Shown piece after piece: positions 32,066 to 42,346 of a DNA stretch of 60,869 nt. Source of the DNA: Clostridiales bacterium (lineage in GTDB: Bacteria > Bacillota > Clostridia > Oscillospirales > UBA644); the NCBI GenBank assembly GCA_016281915.1, contig JAEEJO010000041.1, positions 1 to 60,869 on the forward strand. The letters run 5' to 3'. The first letter of the stretch is position 1, and each line of letters opens with the position of its first letter. The position numbers were made by a program, and so were the translations under genes. The notes beneath the pieces were generated by a model, which was not told where the DNA came from, did no database searches, and worked only from the letters and a program-made list of their open reading frames with translations.

Positions 32066-35002
32066 ATGAAAGACATTGATTTTTCTGCCATCAGGGCATA
32101 CGAAAAAACTCAGCAGCAGTTTCTTGAAGACATAAACAGCCTCGGCGTTGTCTTCCGTCATAAAAAAACAGGAGCACGCGTTTGCGTTATATCAAACGAC
32201 GACCCCAACAAAACGTTCTGCGCCACTTTCAGGACCCCGCCAGAAAACAGCACGGGCGTTCCGCATATAATAGAGCATACCGTTCTTTGCGGTTCTGACG
32301 AATTCCCGGCAAGAGACCCGTTTATGCAGCTTGCAAAGGGCTCTCTGCACACATTCCTCAACGCAATGACGTATCCCGACAAAACGCTTTATCCCGTTGC
32401 GAGCTACAACGACAAAGATTTTCAGAATCTTATGCACGTATACCTTGACGCGGTTTTTTTCCCGAATCTGCATAAACGCAAAGAAATATTCATGCAGGAA
32501 GGCTGGCATTACCATCTCGAAAACGCAGAAGATCCCATCGAAATAAACGGCGTTGTTTACAGTGAGATGAAGGGCGCGATGTCGTCTCCCGACAGCACGG
32601 TTTTTGACGAACTTACAGCCGCGCTTTATCCCGACGGAACATACGGAGTCAACTCGGGCGGAGATCCTGACGTTATCCCGTCGCTTACATATGAATATTA
32701 TACAGACTTTCACAGAAGATATTACCATCCCTCAAACAGTTATATTTTCCTTTACGGCGATATGGACGTTGCGGAAAAACTCAACTGGATAGACGAGCAT
32801 TATCTTTCGCGTTTCGACCGGCTTGAGATAGATTCTTCGATAAAGATTTCAGAACCGTTCGAAAAAATGAGAGAGACCGTAAAAAAATACTCTATCGCCG
32901 AAAACGACGACGAAGAGGGCAAAACGTATCTCGCTTTCGCATCATCCTGCGACGCTTCTCTTGACAGAGAGGAACGCGAGGCATGGGAGCTGATAAGCGA
33001 AGTTCTGCTCGATATGCCCGGTGCGCCGCTCAAACAGGCGCTTCTTGACGCGGGACTCGGCCAGGATATTTACGGAGGATTTGAAAACAGTCTTCTCACA
33101 CCCGCTTTCCTCGTTATCGCCAAAAATGCGAAAAAAGAGGACAAGCACCGCTTCAAAGACGTTATTTTCGAAACGCTCGAAAAGATCGCGAAAGAAGGGC
33201 TAAACGAAAAAGCGCTTCTCGGCGCGGTAAACAGCGCGGAATACCGCTGGAGAGAATCGGATTACGGCGGAACGTCAAAGGGCATATACTACGTTATAGA
33301 CATGCTTCAGACCTGGCTTTACGATGACGAGAAGGTATTTGATTCACTCAATAAAAACAGCCGCTACAAGCATCTTCGCGAGCTTATAGGCACAAGCTAC
33401 TATACAGATCTTATCAGAAAACGCATACTTGCAAACAATCATGCCGTTCTTCTTTCTCTCGAACCCGAAAAAGGTCTTACCGAAAAGAAGAATGCGGAGC
33501 TTGCGAAAAAGCTTGCAGACTACAAGGCAACGCTTTCAAAGGACGAGATCGATGCGATGGTCGAATCCACCAAAAAACTTATCGCATATCAGACAGCGGA
33601 AACAACGGAAGAAGAGCTTGCGTGCATTCCTTCGATAGAAAGAACGGACATTAAGCGTGAAGCGGAACCGTTCTCGAATATCGAATTCAATCTTGCAGGC
33701 TTCCATGCCGTCTGCCATAAATATGAAACGAACGGCATTACATACTTGAAGCTTCTCTTTGACATCGGTCCCGTTCCCACAGAAAAGCTGCCTTATATAA
33801 GCTTTCTTGCAGGTGTTCTCGGTCAGATAGATACCGCAAAGCACACGGCAACCGATCTTTCAAGCGAAATAAAGATACATACCGGCGACGTTTCGTTCGG
33901 CATCGCCAACTACAAGTTTTACGGCAAAAAGGATGATTCAAGGCTTGTATTCTGCGTCAATATCAAAGCTTTTGCAGACAAGATACCGTATGCGCTCGAG
34001 CTTGCTTCCGAAATAATCACTTCATCGAATTTTGACGATGCAAAACGTCTCAGAGAAATACTCGGCGAAGATATTTCCTCAAAGCAGAGACAGTTTATCG
34101 GCAGAGGCAACTCGGTGGGAATAGCAAGGATCAAGTCTTACTATACCCGCAGGGGCGTTATTGACGAGTATCTCGGCGGAATAGACAATTACAAATTCAA
34201 AAAGAATATTTTCGATAACTATGAAGAATGCAAGGCTGAGCTTTGCAGTAATCTGCGCGCCGCTGCGGGCTACATTTTCAATCCAGCGAATATGACCGTA
34301 AGCATCGCTGCCGATGAAGCGGGCGTAAAAGCGGCGGAAAAAGCTCTTCCCGTTTTTGCAAAAGAAGCCGACGCGCTCTGTCACAAAGATCTCGGCGAGC
34401 CCTCTGCGATAGTTCCCGAAAAGAAGAACGAAGCTTTCATGACCCCCGCCCTCATTCAGTTCCTCGTTCGTGGAGGAAACCTCTTTGATGCAGGATATGA
34501 ATTTGACGGTGCTCTCTGCGTTGTAAGAACAGCGGCAAACTGCGATTATCTTTACAATATGATACGTCTTAAGGGCGGTGCATACGGCTGCGGCTGCGAC
34601 TTTGCGGCGGATACCGGTGACGTTTTCTTCTATTCATACAGAGACCCCAAGCTTGCCGAAACTGACGACGTATATATCAAAACGCCTGACTTCGTTGAAA
34701 ATCTCAACCCCGACGACGCTGAACTGACGAAGTATATCATCGGCACTTTCAGCGGCATAGATACGCCGAAATCGATAAGCGGCAAGATAGGCTATTCGCT
34801 TTCAGCGTATTTCACAGGCAGAAAGTATGAAGACGTTCAGAAAATACGTGAACAGATCCTTGACGTCACCGTTGAAAAGATGCATAGCATGTCAGGACTT
34901 ATCAAAGACGTTCTCTCGCAGGACTACAAGTGCTGCGTGGGCAATGCACAGAAGATAAAAGACAATGCGGAAATGTTCGGAAGCATAGAAAACATAGGCT
35001 GA
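32066..35002 (+). CDS. M16C-family metallopeptidase (presequence protease-like)
   Basis: A 978-residue zinc peptidase of the insulinase superfamily, a single chain holding two clam-shell halves. The inverted zinc motif HIIEH (67-71) lies in STGVPHIIEHTVLCGSDEF; the third ligand is the Glu of VYSEMKGAM. The central M16C-associated linker and the degenerate second half, with GGAYGCGCDF near the C terminus, match PreP/Cym1-type enzymes, which degrade free unfolded peptides up to about 65 residues. There is no signal peptide, so it should act in the cytoplasm on peptide debris, complementing the M42 aminopeptidases. AAAGGAAA precedes the ATG. addB begins 32 bases after the stop. Confidence 0.93.
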   Translation: MKDIDFSAIRAYEKTQQQFLEDINSLGVVFRHKKTGARVCVISNDDPNKTFCATFRTPPENSTGVPHIIEHTVLCGSDEFPARDPFMQLAKGSLHTFLNAMTYPDKTLYPVASYNDKDFQNLMHVYLDAVFFPNLHKRKEIFMQEGWHYHLENAEDPIEINGVVYSEMKGAMSSPDSTVFDELTAALYPDGTYGVNSGGDPDVIPSLTYEYYTDFHRRYYHPSNSYIFLYGDMDVAEKLNWIDEHYLSRFDRLEIDSSIKISEPFEKMRETVKKYSIAENDDEEGKTYLAFASSCDASLDREEREAWELISEVLLDMPGAPLKQALLDAGLGQDIYGGFENSLLTPAFLVIAKNAKKEDKHRFKDVIFETLEKIAKEGLNEKALLGAVNSAEYRWRESDYGGTSKGIYYVIDMLQTWLYDDEKVFDSLNKNSRYKHLRELIGTSYYTDLIRKRILANNHAVLLSLEPEKGLTEKKNAELAKKLADYKATLSKDEIDAMVESTKKLIAYQTAETTEEELACIPSIERTDIKREAEPFSNIEFNLAGFHAVCHKYETNGITYLKLLFDIGPVPTEKLPYISFLAGVLGQIDTAKHTATDLSSEIKIHTGDVSFGIANYKFYGKKDDSRLVFCVNIKAFADKIPYALELASEIITSSNFDDAKRLREILGEDISSKQRQFIGRGNSVGIARIKSYYTRRGVIDEYLGGIDNYKFKKNIFDNYEECKAELCSNLRAAAGYIFNPANMTVSIAADEAGVKAAEKALPVFAKEADALCHKDLGEPSAIVPEKKNEAFMTPALIQFLVRGGNLFDAGYEFDGALCVVRTAANCDYLYNMIRLKGGAYGCGCDFAADTGDVFFYSYRDPKLAETDDVYIKTPDFVENLNPDDAELTKYIIGTFSGIDTPKSISGKIGYSLSAYFTGRKYEDVQKIREQILDVTVEKMHSMSGLIKDVLSQDYKCCVGNAQKIKDNAEMFGSIENIG

Positions 35003-35034
35003 TGCCCGCGATAATTTCCGAATAATATCTGAAT

Positions 35035-38000
35035 ATGAACCAGCTGATCCTCGGTACTTCCGACCTGAAGCGGAAGGAATTTGTTGAAAACAAGATCGCA
35101 GAGCTTCTGCGAAAGAACGACAACGGCAAAAAAATAACAGTCATAGTACCCGAACAGTATACGTTTGAAACGGAACGCCGCTTCCTGAAACTGTTCGGGG
35201 AAACGGCTATGCGCAGGATCTCTGTTTTTTCATTCAAAAGGCTTGCAAATTTCATTTTCGCAAAAAGCGGTCCGCTGCGTCACGATTTTATAGGAGACGG
35301 AGGCAAAAACGCCGTTATTCTGAAAGCGGTTTCGGAAGTGGCGCCGTTTCTTAAATACTATCCTGAAACCTCGCGTTCATATTCGTTTATCTCGCTTGTT
35401 TCCGCAGCGATCACGGAAATGGAGATAAGCGGACTCTCTCCCGAAGATCTTATGCGCGCGGCTCAGGCTGAAAACGACGACAAGCTGCACGATATATCGC
35501 TTTTTGTTTCGGCATATCGCGCGCTCCTTGAAAACGGGAGCTTTGAAGCGGAAAACAGACTCGGTGTTCTTGCAAAAGAGATCGCAAACAGTGATATTTT
35601 CAGGGATGCGGATATTATCTGCGATAAATTCTCCGTTTTTCTTTTTTCTGAAACCGAAGTTTTGCTTTCTCTCGCAAAAACAGGCGCAAACGTATGTGTT
35701 TCTTTCCCCGCTCCGACAGTAAACGAACCAAAATACTCGCTTTTTTCGGTCATTTCAAAAAATGCGGCGTCATTTCTTGCAAAAGCGAAAAAAATCGGCG
35801 TCGTGTTTGACTGCGTCACTCTTGATGATGAAAGCGGAAGACCGGACGATCTGAAAGCGGTTGAAAACTGTCTTTACCGTGAAAGAACTACGGACTGCGC
35901 TCCCGCAAACATTTTTGCATATAAAGCCTCGGATATTCTTGACGAGGCTGATATGGCTGCCGCGAAAATTGCCGCCCTCGTCCACGACGAAGGGTACAGA
36001 TACGGCGATTTCACCGTTATAATGCGAGACAGCGATACATATTCCCCGGTCCTTGAACCGGCGTTTGAAAAATACGGCATCCCGCTTTTCTGTCACAGAC
36101 GTGTTCCGCTCAGAGTAAAACCTTTGTGCGCGCTGACAGACGCGCTGTTTTCGGTCGTCTGCGACGGATACAGGCGCGAAAACGTTCTTGCCTTTCTGAA
36201 AACAGGCATAACCGGACCTGACGATGACGACGTGGCTGCATTTGAAAGCTATATAGAAAAATGGCGCATATCCTACGGCACTTTTCTTTCCGATTTCACG
36301 CTTCCGACCGATGATTCAAAGCCAGAAACGCTTGAAAGGATAAACGGCGTAAGGCAATACGTTGTATCACATATCGAAGCGTTCAGGGCGGCGGCAAAAG
36401 AAGGAACGGTAAAAACGACGGCGGAGGCGCTTTTTTCGTTTTTTGTTTCAATATCGCTCAAAGAAGCGCTTGATAACACCGCAAAAGAGTATGCTCAATA
36501 CGGGCAGGACGCTCTTTTTGCGGAGCAGAAACAGGTTTATGATCTGATAATAAATGCACTTGACGAGCTTGTATCGGTTGCGGGAAACGATACCGTGTCT
36601 CCCGAAGAATTCCGTGAACTGCTTTTTGCGGTCGTTGAAGAAAACGATATAGGCATAATTCCAACTGCAGTCAATGAGGTAACTGCGGGCAGCATAGATT
36701 CAGTTCCTCTCAACCGCCCGAAAGTTGCCTTTGTGCTCGGTCTGTCGGACGGATCTTTTCCGCGGACGGACAGCGGTTTTTCGTTGTTTGACGACAGCGA
36801 CAGAGCACTCCTTGAAAAATACGACATAGAGCTCGGCAAAACTGAAGAAGAAAAGCTCATTCATGAGCAGTATCTTGCTTATAAAGCTCTTACCGCCCCT
36901 ACCGAAAAGCTTTTTATATCGTATCCGTCGTCAACTTCCGGTCAGACGCGTCCGTCGTCTGCGGTCACGGAGCTGATGAGAATATTCCCTTCTCTCGAAA
37001 TATCTCAGCCGCTTTCTGAAAACGACCCCGATAAAATTGCCGAACGTATTCAGAACGTATCGTCGGCGTTCGACGTTTACGCGAGGTTCGGATCAGGACA
37101 GCTCAGAGAATTTCTCGAAACTACTGAATATGGAAAATACCTTCATTCATCTGAGAGCGCTTCTCTTGAAAAGGACACCGCCGAAAAGCTTTTCGGCAGA
37201 AACATGCGTCTTTCGGCCTCGCGCGTTGCGAAGTATTACGAATGCGGTTTTTCATATTTCTGCGAATACGGCCTCGGACTTAAAAAGAAGCGGGACAAGC
37301 TTCTCGGGGCCCTTGAAACGGGCAATTATATGCACTTCATTCTTCAGCACGCCATAGCTGAAGGGCTTGGAACGACCGAAGAAATCGGGCGCCTAACGGC
37401 AAGGCTTTCGTCTGAATATCTCCTTTCTCTGTTCGGAGACGCAACGCCTCCCGCAGGATTTATGACGTATTACGGCAGACTTGTAAGCAAGGCGGCGCGA
37501 CTTCTTGAGATGTTCAGAGACGAGCTTGCGCAGTCAAAGTTCGTTCCCGTAGATTTTGAGGTGGAAATAAGCGGCAACGGCAAGATAAAGCCGGTGATCA
37601 TACCGACCGAGAACGGTTCCGTCTGTCTTGTGGGTATAGCCGACAGGGTTGACGTTTATGAAAAAGACGGCAGGAAATATATCAGGGTAGTAGACTATAA
37701 GAGCGGAACGAAAACTTTCGATCTTCAATACGTCTATTACGGTCTTGACGTTCAGATGCTTATGTATCTTTATGCGCTCGGAGAAAACGGCGCGGCGGTT
37801 TACGGTGAGACGTCCCCGGCAGGATGTATGTACGTCGGAGCAAACCCGAAAATCGTGTCGGTAAAAAAAGGCGAAGGTTATACCGAAGCAGAAAAAGAGC
37901 TTTGGAAAAAGCATCCGCGCTCAGGCCTTTTCCTTAACGATACCGCCGTTCTCAACGCTATGGAAACAGGTCTGGGCGGGAAATATATACCGGTAAAAGC

Positions 38001-38262
38001 GGGTCAGGCAAAGGCTCCGCTTGTTTCGGAAGAGGAATTCGGAAAGCTTTTTTATCATATAAAGAAGCTGCTGAAGGATATGGCGACCTCGCTTCTTAAC
38101 GGCAACACTGATAAAAATCCGATCAAAACAAGAAAAAAAGACGGTTGCGCTTATTGCGTTTACAACGCGTTCTGTTTTTACGGCGGCAGCGGCAGAAACA
38201 TGGAAAAGATAGACACAGACAATATATTCGCCAGAATTGACGGCGAGCGGCAGGAACAGTAG
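35035..38262 (+). CDS. addB: ATP-dependent helicase/nuclease subunit B
   Basis: The 1075-residue AddB partner of AddA in double-strand-break end processing and Chi recognition. The C-terminal RecB-like nuclease has GIADRVDVY and VVDYKSGTK, and the Fe-S staple is complete: a first Cys in YYECGFSYF and CAYCVYNAFC near the end (spacing Cx2Cx5C). The N terminus (LILGTSDLKRKEFVENK) occupies the position of the usual Walker A GRSGSGKT but has no GKT/GKS, so ATP binding there is probably lost. The ribosome site is weak, suggesting coupling to the upstream gene. addA begins four bases after the stop. Confidence 0.93.
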   Translation: MNQLILGTSDLKRKEFVENKIAELLRKNDNGKKITVIVPEQYTFETERRFLKLFGETAMRRISVFSFKRLANFIFAKSGPLRHDFIGDGGKNAVILKAVSEVAPFLKYYPETSRSYSFISLVSAAITEMEISGLSPEDLMRAAQAENDDKLHDISLFVSAYRALLENGSFEAENRLGVLAKEIANSDIFRDADIICDKFSVFLFSETEVLLSLAKTGANVCVSFPAPTVNEPKYSLFSVISKNAASFLAKAKKIGVVFDCVTLDDESGRPDDLKAVENCLYRERTTDCAPANIFAYKASDILDEADMAAAKIAALVHDEGYRYGDFTVIMRDSDTYSPVLEPAFEKYGIPLFCHRRVPLRVKPLCALTDALFSVVCDGYRRENVLAFLKTGITGPDDDDVAAFESYIEKWRISYGTFLSDFTLPTDDSKPETLERINGVRQYVVSHIEAFRAAAKEGTVKTTAEALFSFFVSISLKEALDNTAKEYAQYGQDALFAEQKQVYDLIINALDELVSVAGNDTVSPEEFRELLFAVVEENDIGIIPTAVNEVTAGSIDSVPLNRPKVAFVLGLSDGSFPRTDSGFSLFDDSDRALLEKYDIELGKTEEEKLIHEQYLAYKALTAPTEKLFISYPSSTSGQTRPSSAVTELMRIFPSLEISQPLSENDPDKIAERIQNVSSAFDVYARFGSGQLREFLETTEYGKYLHSSESASLEKDTAEKLFGRNMRLSASRVAKYYECGFSYFCEYGLGLKKKRDKLLGALETGNYMHFILQHAIAEGLGTTEEIGRLTARLSSEYLLSLFGDATPPAGFMTYYGRLVSKAARLLEMFRDELAQSKFVPVDFEVEISGNGKIKPVIIPTENGSVCLVGIADRVDVYEKDGRKYIRVVDYKSGTKTFDLQYVYYGLDVQMLMYLYALGENGAAVYGETSPAGCMYVGANPKIVSVKKGEGYTEAEKELWKKHPRSGLFLNDTAVLNAMETGLGGKYIPVKAGQAKAPLVSEEEFGKLFYHIKKLLKDMATSLLNGNTDKNPIKTRKKDGCAYCVYNAFCFYGGSGRNMEKIDTDNIFARIDGERQEQ

Positions 38263-38266
38263 GATT

Positions 38267-41200
38267 ATGAGCTGGACAGAAGAACAAAACAGAGCTATAC
38301 ACCAGAGAGACGGCAGTCTGCTTGTCAGCGCTGCGGCAGGGTCGGGAAAGACAGCTGTGCTCACAAACAGAGTAGTGGAATATGCCACGGCGGGAGGAAG
38401 TCTTGACAGACTTCTCGTTGTAACGTTCACCCGTCTTGCCGCAAGTGAGATGCGCGAAAGAATAGGCAAACTTCTTTCCGAAGCCGATTTTGAGAATAAA
38501 GAAGCGCTCCGCAGGCAGAAACTGCTGCTTTACAAGGCTAAAATATCAACTATAGACAGCTTTTTCGGTGAGATCGTCCGCGAAAACTTCAAAACACTCG
38601 GTATTTCACCCGATTACCGTATGCTTGACGACGCGGAATACGGCTTTATAAAGTCCGACGTTCTGTCAGCAATACTTGAACAGAGATATAAAGACTACCC
38701 CGAAGGTTTTGCCGAGCTTCTGCGCCTTTTCGGCGGCGAAGGCGAAAACGAGGAGCTTTCAAAGCAGATAAACACACTCTACACCTTTTTGCAGTCGCTC
38801 CCCTTCCCGGAAGACTGGGCAGACGGACAGAAGGCGGCTTATCTTGATCCGGATAAATGGCTTTATGAAGCGTGTGCGGAAGTATTGCCTGATTTTAAGG
38901 AATACCTCGATATTTACGACGAGATTCTTGACGAGAGCGTTTTTTCTCTCAAAGAAACGGCAACGGTAGAAAGCGAAAGAGCTTTGATAGCGTCGGTCAT
39001 AGCATCGCTTGAAAAAAACGACTGGGATGGCGCGCAGAGAAAGATATCCGGATTTACGTTCGAAAAAAGCCCGCCGTGTCCCGCAAACGACAGAACGAAA
39101 CAGAAATACAAGGCTTTTCGCAATATGCTCAAGGAATATATCGCAAAACCGCTTTTCACTATGGACAGCGACTTTCTGCGGTCCGACCTTCACGAGGTAA
39201 AAGACGGCGTTTTTGCGCTCATTGACGTCACTCTTGAATATATTGCCGGCGTAAATGCCGAAATGAATAGAAAAAACGCCTATTCATTTGATGCAATAGC
39301 GCATTTTGCGCTTTCGCTCACGGTCGAAAGAGACGAAAACGGCGTTTCGCAGAAAACAGATTATGCAAGAAAGCTTGCAGAGTCTTTTGACGAAATACTT
39401 ATAGACGAATACCAGGACGTTAACGATCTTCAGGAATGCTTTTTCTCGTCAGTTTCAAGAAACAACTGCTTTGCCGTGGGAGATATAAAGCAGAGCATAT
39501 ATATGTTCAGGCAGGCAAACCCGGATAATTTCTCTACAAAGCTCGCACTTTTTCCCGTAATATACCTCAATAAGAATTTCAGAAGCCGCAAGGGAATACT
39601 CGATTTCTGCAACTTTGTTTTCGAACGAGTTTTCTCCGCGCGCACGGGCGGAATGGAATACGGAGAGAGCGAAGCGCTCAATCCCGGCGCAGAATACCCG
39701 GAAAGAGAAGGTGCGGACGTTGAGCTTCACCTTCTGAAAGACAGCGACGATGAGGATAATTACGAAACTCAGGCGCGTTTCTGCGCAAGAAAGATAAAAC
39801 GGATGATATCCGAAGGTTTTACCGTTTCTTCACCGCAAAGACCGGCAGCATTTTCCGACTTTGCAATCATAATACGCGACCGCAAAAATCTTGCCGACTA
39901 TGAGCGCATATTTTTTGAAGAAGGCGTTCCGTGCTTCGGTTCAAGCGGAGGAACTTTTCTTGATTCACCCGAAACATCCACCGTTTTCGCGTTTATGAAG
40001 GCTATAGACAACCCCTACGACGATCTTTCGCTTTTTGCCTCAATGTTTTCTCCGATAGGCGGCTTTTCTGCGGACGAAACAGGCAGGATGCGCGCGCAGG
40101 ACAAAAGCGTGTCTCTTTATGACAATCTGATTCTGGCGGCAGAGGAAAACGAACATGCAAAAGAGTTTTTAACGTTTTTCTCAAAAATGAGGCTGCTCGC
40201 AAAAAATCTTCCCGTTCACAGCCTTGTCCGTGAAATATATGAGCAGACCGGGTACCCGTCTTTTGTTTCTACCATGCCGCTGGGGTATCTTAAAAAGGAA
40301 AGGCTGAACGCCTTTTACGCTTTCAGCCGATCATTTTCCGACAACAGAGGCGGCTCTCTATATGAATTCATAAAATTCACGGAAAACGCTGCGGAAACCG
40401 GCAGCGTAAAAACGGGAGAGGGAATACCTTCGGGCAATTTTGTTAAAATAATGACTATTCATGCATCCAAGGGACTCGAATTTCCGATAGTCATTCTGCC
40501 TCAGCTGAACAAGAATTTCAATTACACGTCACTTCGCGATCCTCTTATCATCGATATTTCCGCGGGACTTGCCACAAAAATGCGTGACAGAGAGATGATT
40601 TTTGAGCAGACCACCTTCATGCGGGAGCTTGTTGCCGCGAAAAAGAAGCGAAAAGAGCTTTCCGAAACGCTGCGGCTTTTATACGTTGCGTTTACACGCG
40701 CAAAAGAAAAGCTCATACTTGTTTCGGGCGGAGCGAAATATGACGAAAACGCGTTTCTTGCCCATTCACTTTACTGTGAAAACGAAAAAGTGCACCCGAT
40801 AAAAACTTATGCTACTTCTTCCGCGGAAGAACTGCTTCTAAACTGTCTTACGTGTCATCCGAAATGCGGAGAACTTATAACCGCTTTTTCGGACGTTTGT
40901 CAGACCGAAAGAGAGCCTGTGTCGGTTTTTGTCAATGAAGATATGCCCGATAACGATCTTGCGGCAAATGCGCAGGACGGATTTGAAATACCGATAACCG
41001 CCGCCGAACTGACGAGGAGATGTGCCGCTAACGAAAAGGCGGTAAGGATTCCCGCAAAGCTCAGCGTTACCGAGCTTGTGAAAAACAAGCTTGCATCGGA
41101 AGAAAGCGAAGAACTGATAAAACCTGTTTATGACGGCAAAGAAATGAGACAGCCGCTATTCATTTCAGGAGAAAGCGAGCTTCACGGATCGCAGGCAGGC

Positions 41201-41704
41201 ACGGCGATACATCTTTTTGTTTCGGAAGCCGATCTTTCTCTTCCCGTTGAAAGCGAGATAAAAAGACTTACGGATGAAAAATATATAGCCGAAAACCAGG
41301 CGGACGTGATCAGAAAAAATGCAGGCAGGATCGCGGCGTTTACAAAGAGCGATCTTTACCGTAAAATGCTTTCCGCCGAAAAGATAAGGAAAGAAGAATA
41401 CTTTGTAGCGAGAATTCCGGCAAAAGAGTTTTCTTTGCAGGCAGACGAAAATGAAGAAATAATCCTTCAGGGCGCGATAGACGTTTTGTGCGAATATGCC
41501 GACGGGCTTATGATAATAGATTATAAAACAGACAGAGCGTCAAAAGAAGAGCTTATTTCAAGATACGAAAAGCAGATTGCTTATTACGCATACGCCGCAC
41601 AGAAAGTTTTTGCAAAGCCCGTAAAAGAGGCGTATATCTGGTCTTTCGGGCTTTCTGAGGCGATAAAAACAGATATTCACGGAAATACGAACGGAGGAAA
41701 ATAA
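38267..41704 (+). CDS. addA: ATP-dependent helicase/nuclease subunit A
   Basis: The 1145-residue motor and second nuclease of AddAB. UvrD-like superfamily 1 helicase motifs: Q-motif WTEEQNRAI, Walker A SAAAGSGKTAVL (K28), VTFTRLAASEMRER, Walker B LIDEYQDVND, KQSIYMFR, MTIHASKGLEFP and LYVAFTRAKEKL. The C-terminal RecB-type nuclease shows QGAIDVL and IIDYKTDRA. ATG 38267 is chosen, with AGGA upstream; a frame from 38237 overlaps addB. It is followed after one base by the next gene. Confidence 0.95.
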   Translation: MSWTEEQNRAIHQRDGSLLVSAAAGSGKTAVLTNRVVEYATAGGSLDRLLVVTFTRLAASEMRERIGKLLSEADFENKEALRRQKLLLYKAKISTIDSFFGEIVRENFKTLGISPDYRMLDDAEYGFIKSDVLSAILEQRYKDYPEGFAELLRLFGGEGENEELSKQINTLYTFLQSLPFPEDWADGQKAAYLDPDKWLYEACAEVLPDFKEYLDIYDEILDESVFSLKETATVESERALIASVIASLEKNDWDGAQRKISGFTFEKSPPCPANDRTKQKYKAFRNMLKEYIAKPLFTMDSDFLRSDLHEVKDGVFALIDVTLEYIAGVNAEMNRKNAYSFDAIAHFALSLTVERDENGVSQKTDYARKLAESFDEILIDEYQDVNDLQECFFSSVSRNNCFAVGDIKQSIYMFRQANPDNFSTKLALFPVIYLNKNFRSRKGILDFCNFVFERVFSARTGGMEYGESEALNPGAEYPEREGADVELHLLKDSDDEDNYETQARFCARKIKRMISEGFTVSSPQRPAAFSDFAIIIRDRKNLADYERIFFEEGVPCFGSSGGTFLDSPETSTVFAFMKAIDNPYDDLSLFASMFSPIGGFSADETGRMRAQDKSVSLYDNLILAAEENEHAKEFLTFFSKMRLLAKNLPVHSLVREIYEQTGYPSFVSTMPLGYLKKERLNAFYAFSRSFSDNRGGSLYEFIKFTENAAETGSVKTGEGIPSGNFVKIMTIHASKGLEFPIVILPQLNKNFNYTSLRDPLIIDISAGLATKMRDREMIFEQTTFMRELVAAKKKRKELSETLRLLYVAFTRAKEKLILVSGGAKYDENAFLAHSLYCENEKVHPIKTYATSSAEELLLNCLTCHPKCGELITAFSDVCQTEREPVSVFVNEDMPDNDLAANAQDGFEIPITAAELTRRCAANEKAVRIPAKLSVTELVKNKLASEESEELIKPVYDGKEMRQPLFISGESELHGSQAGTAIHLFVSEADLSLPVESEIKRLTDEKYIAENQADVIRKNAGRIAAFTKSDLYRKMLSAEKIRKEEYFVARIPAKEFSLQADENEEIILQGAIDVLCEYADGLMIIDYKTDRASKEELISRYEKQIAYYAYAAQKVFAKPVKEAYIWSFGLSEAIKTDIHGNTNGGK

Positions 41705-41705
41705 A

Positions 41706-42335
41706 ATGATCAGATTTGAAAGAACTGCCGTAATGAATTTTGACAACGCCATAAGAGGCGCAAGAAATCCGATGAACAGCTGGGCGAAAAGCGACAGCTA
41801 TTATGATGAGTCTGGAAAGTTTGTTCTCGGTCCGGCAGACCTTGCTTTTGCAGTCCGCCTTGCTTCAGCGGGAAGCACGCACAGAAAATTCATGCGTCAG
41901 ATATTCGTTTCGGTAGATATAACCGCGCCTCTCTACTGGTGGAAGGAATTTGACACTTATAAAGTGGGAACCGTTGCAAATTCCACGAGCACCATGCACA
42001 AAATTCATTCAAAAGAGTTTTCGCGCGACGATTTTTCACATGATAAAATGACTCCCGAAACGCTTGAAATGCTTGACGGAAACATCGCTTATCTGGAAAC
42101 TCTGCGTCTTAAATACCTCGAAAACAAGGATAAAAAATACTGGTATGACATCATACAGTTTTTGCCGTCGAGCTATAATCAGATGCGGACATGCACGATG
42201 AACTACGAAAACCTTATCGGAATGTATGCGCTGAGAAAAAACCATAAACTCGATGAGTGGCACCAATATGCCGAATGGATAGAAACGCTGCCGTATGCTA
42301 AAGACCTGATAATCGGCAAAATGCAGGAGGAATAG
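41706..42335 (+). CDS. Conserved-looking protein, possible divergent ThyX (flavin thymidylate synthase) fold
   Basis: A 209-residue protein that I recognise only by pattern. The N-terminal GARNPMNSWAKSDS, then HRKFMRQIFVSVDITAPLYW (59-78) leading into EFDTYKVGTVANSTSTMH (81-98), resembles the layout of ThyX, where a helix and strand precede an RHR-x7-S flavin/dUMP motif. Here that motif would be TYK followed by Thr/Ser, so the classical residues are changed. The C-terminal half is helical (SSYNQMRTCTMNYENLIGMY). GGAGGA precedes the ATG, one base after addA, so it is cotranscribed with addBA. A nucleotide-binding or phage-derived accessory role is possible. Function should be considered unknown. 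Confidence 0.75.
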   Translation: MIRFERTAVMNFDNAIRGARNPMNSWAKSDSYYDESGKFVLGPADLAFAVRLASAGSTHRKFMRQIFVSVDITAPLYWWKEFDTYKVGTVANSTSTMHKIHSKEFSRDDFSHDKMTPETLEMLDGNIAYLETLRLKYLENKDKKYWYDIIQFLPSSYNQMRTCTMNYENLIGMYALRKNHKLDEWHQYAEWIETLPYAKDLIIGKMQEE

Positions 42336-42346
42336 AAGGTATATAT

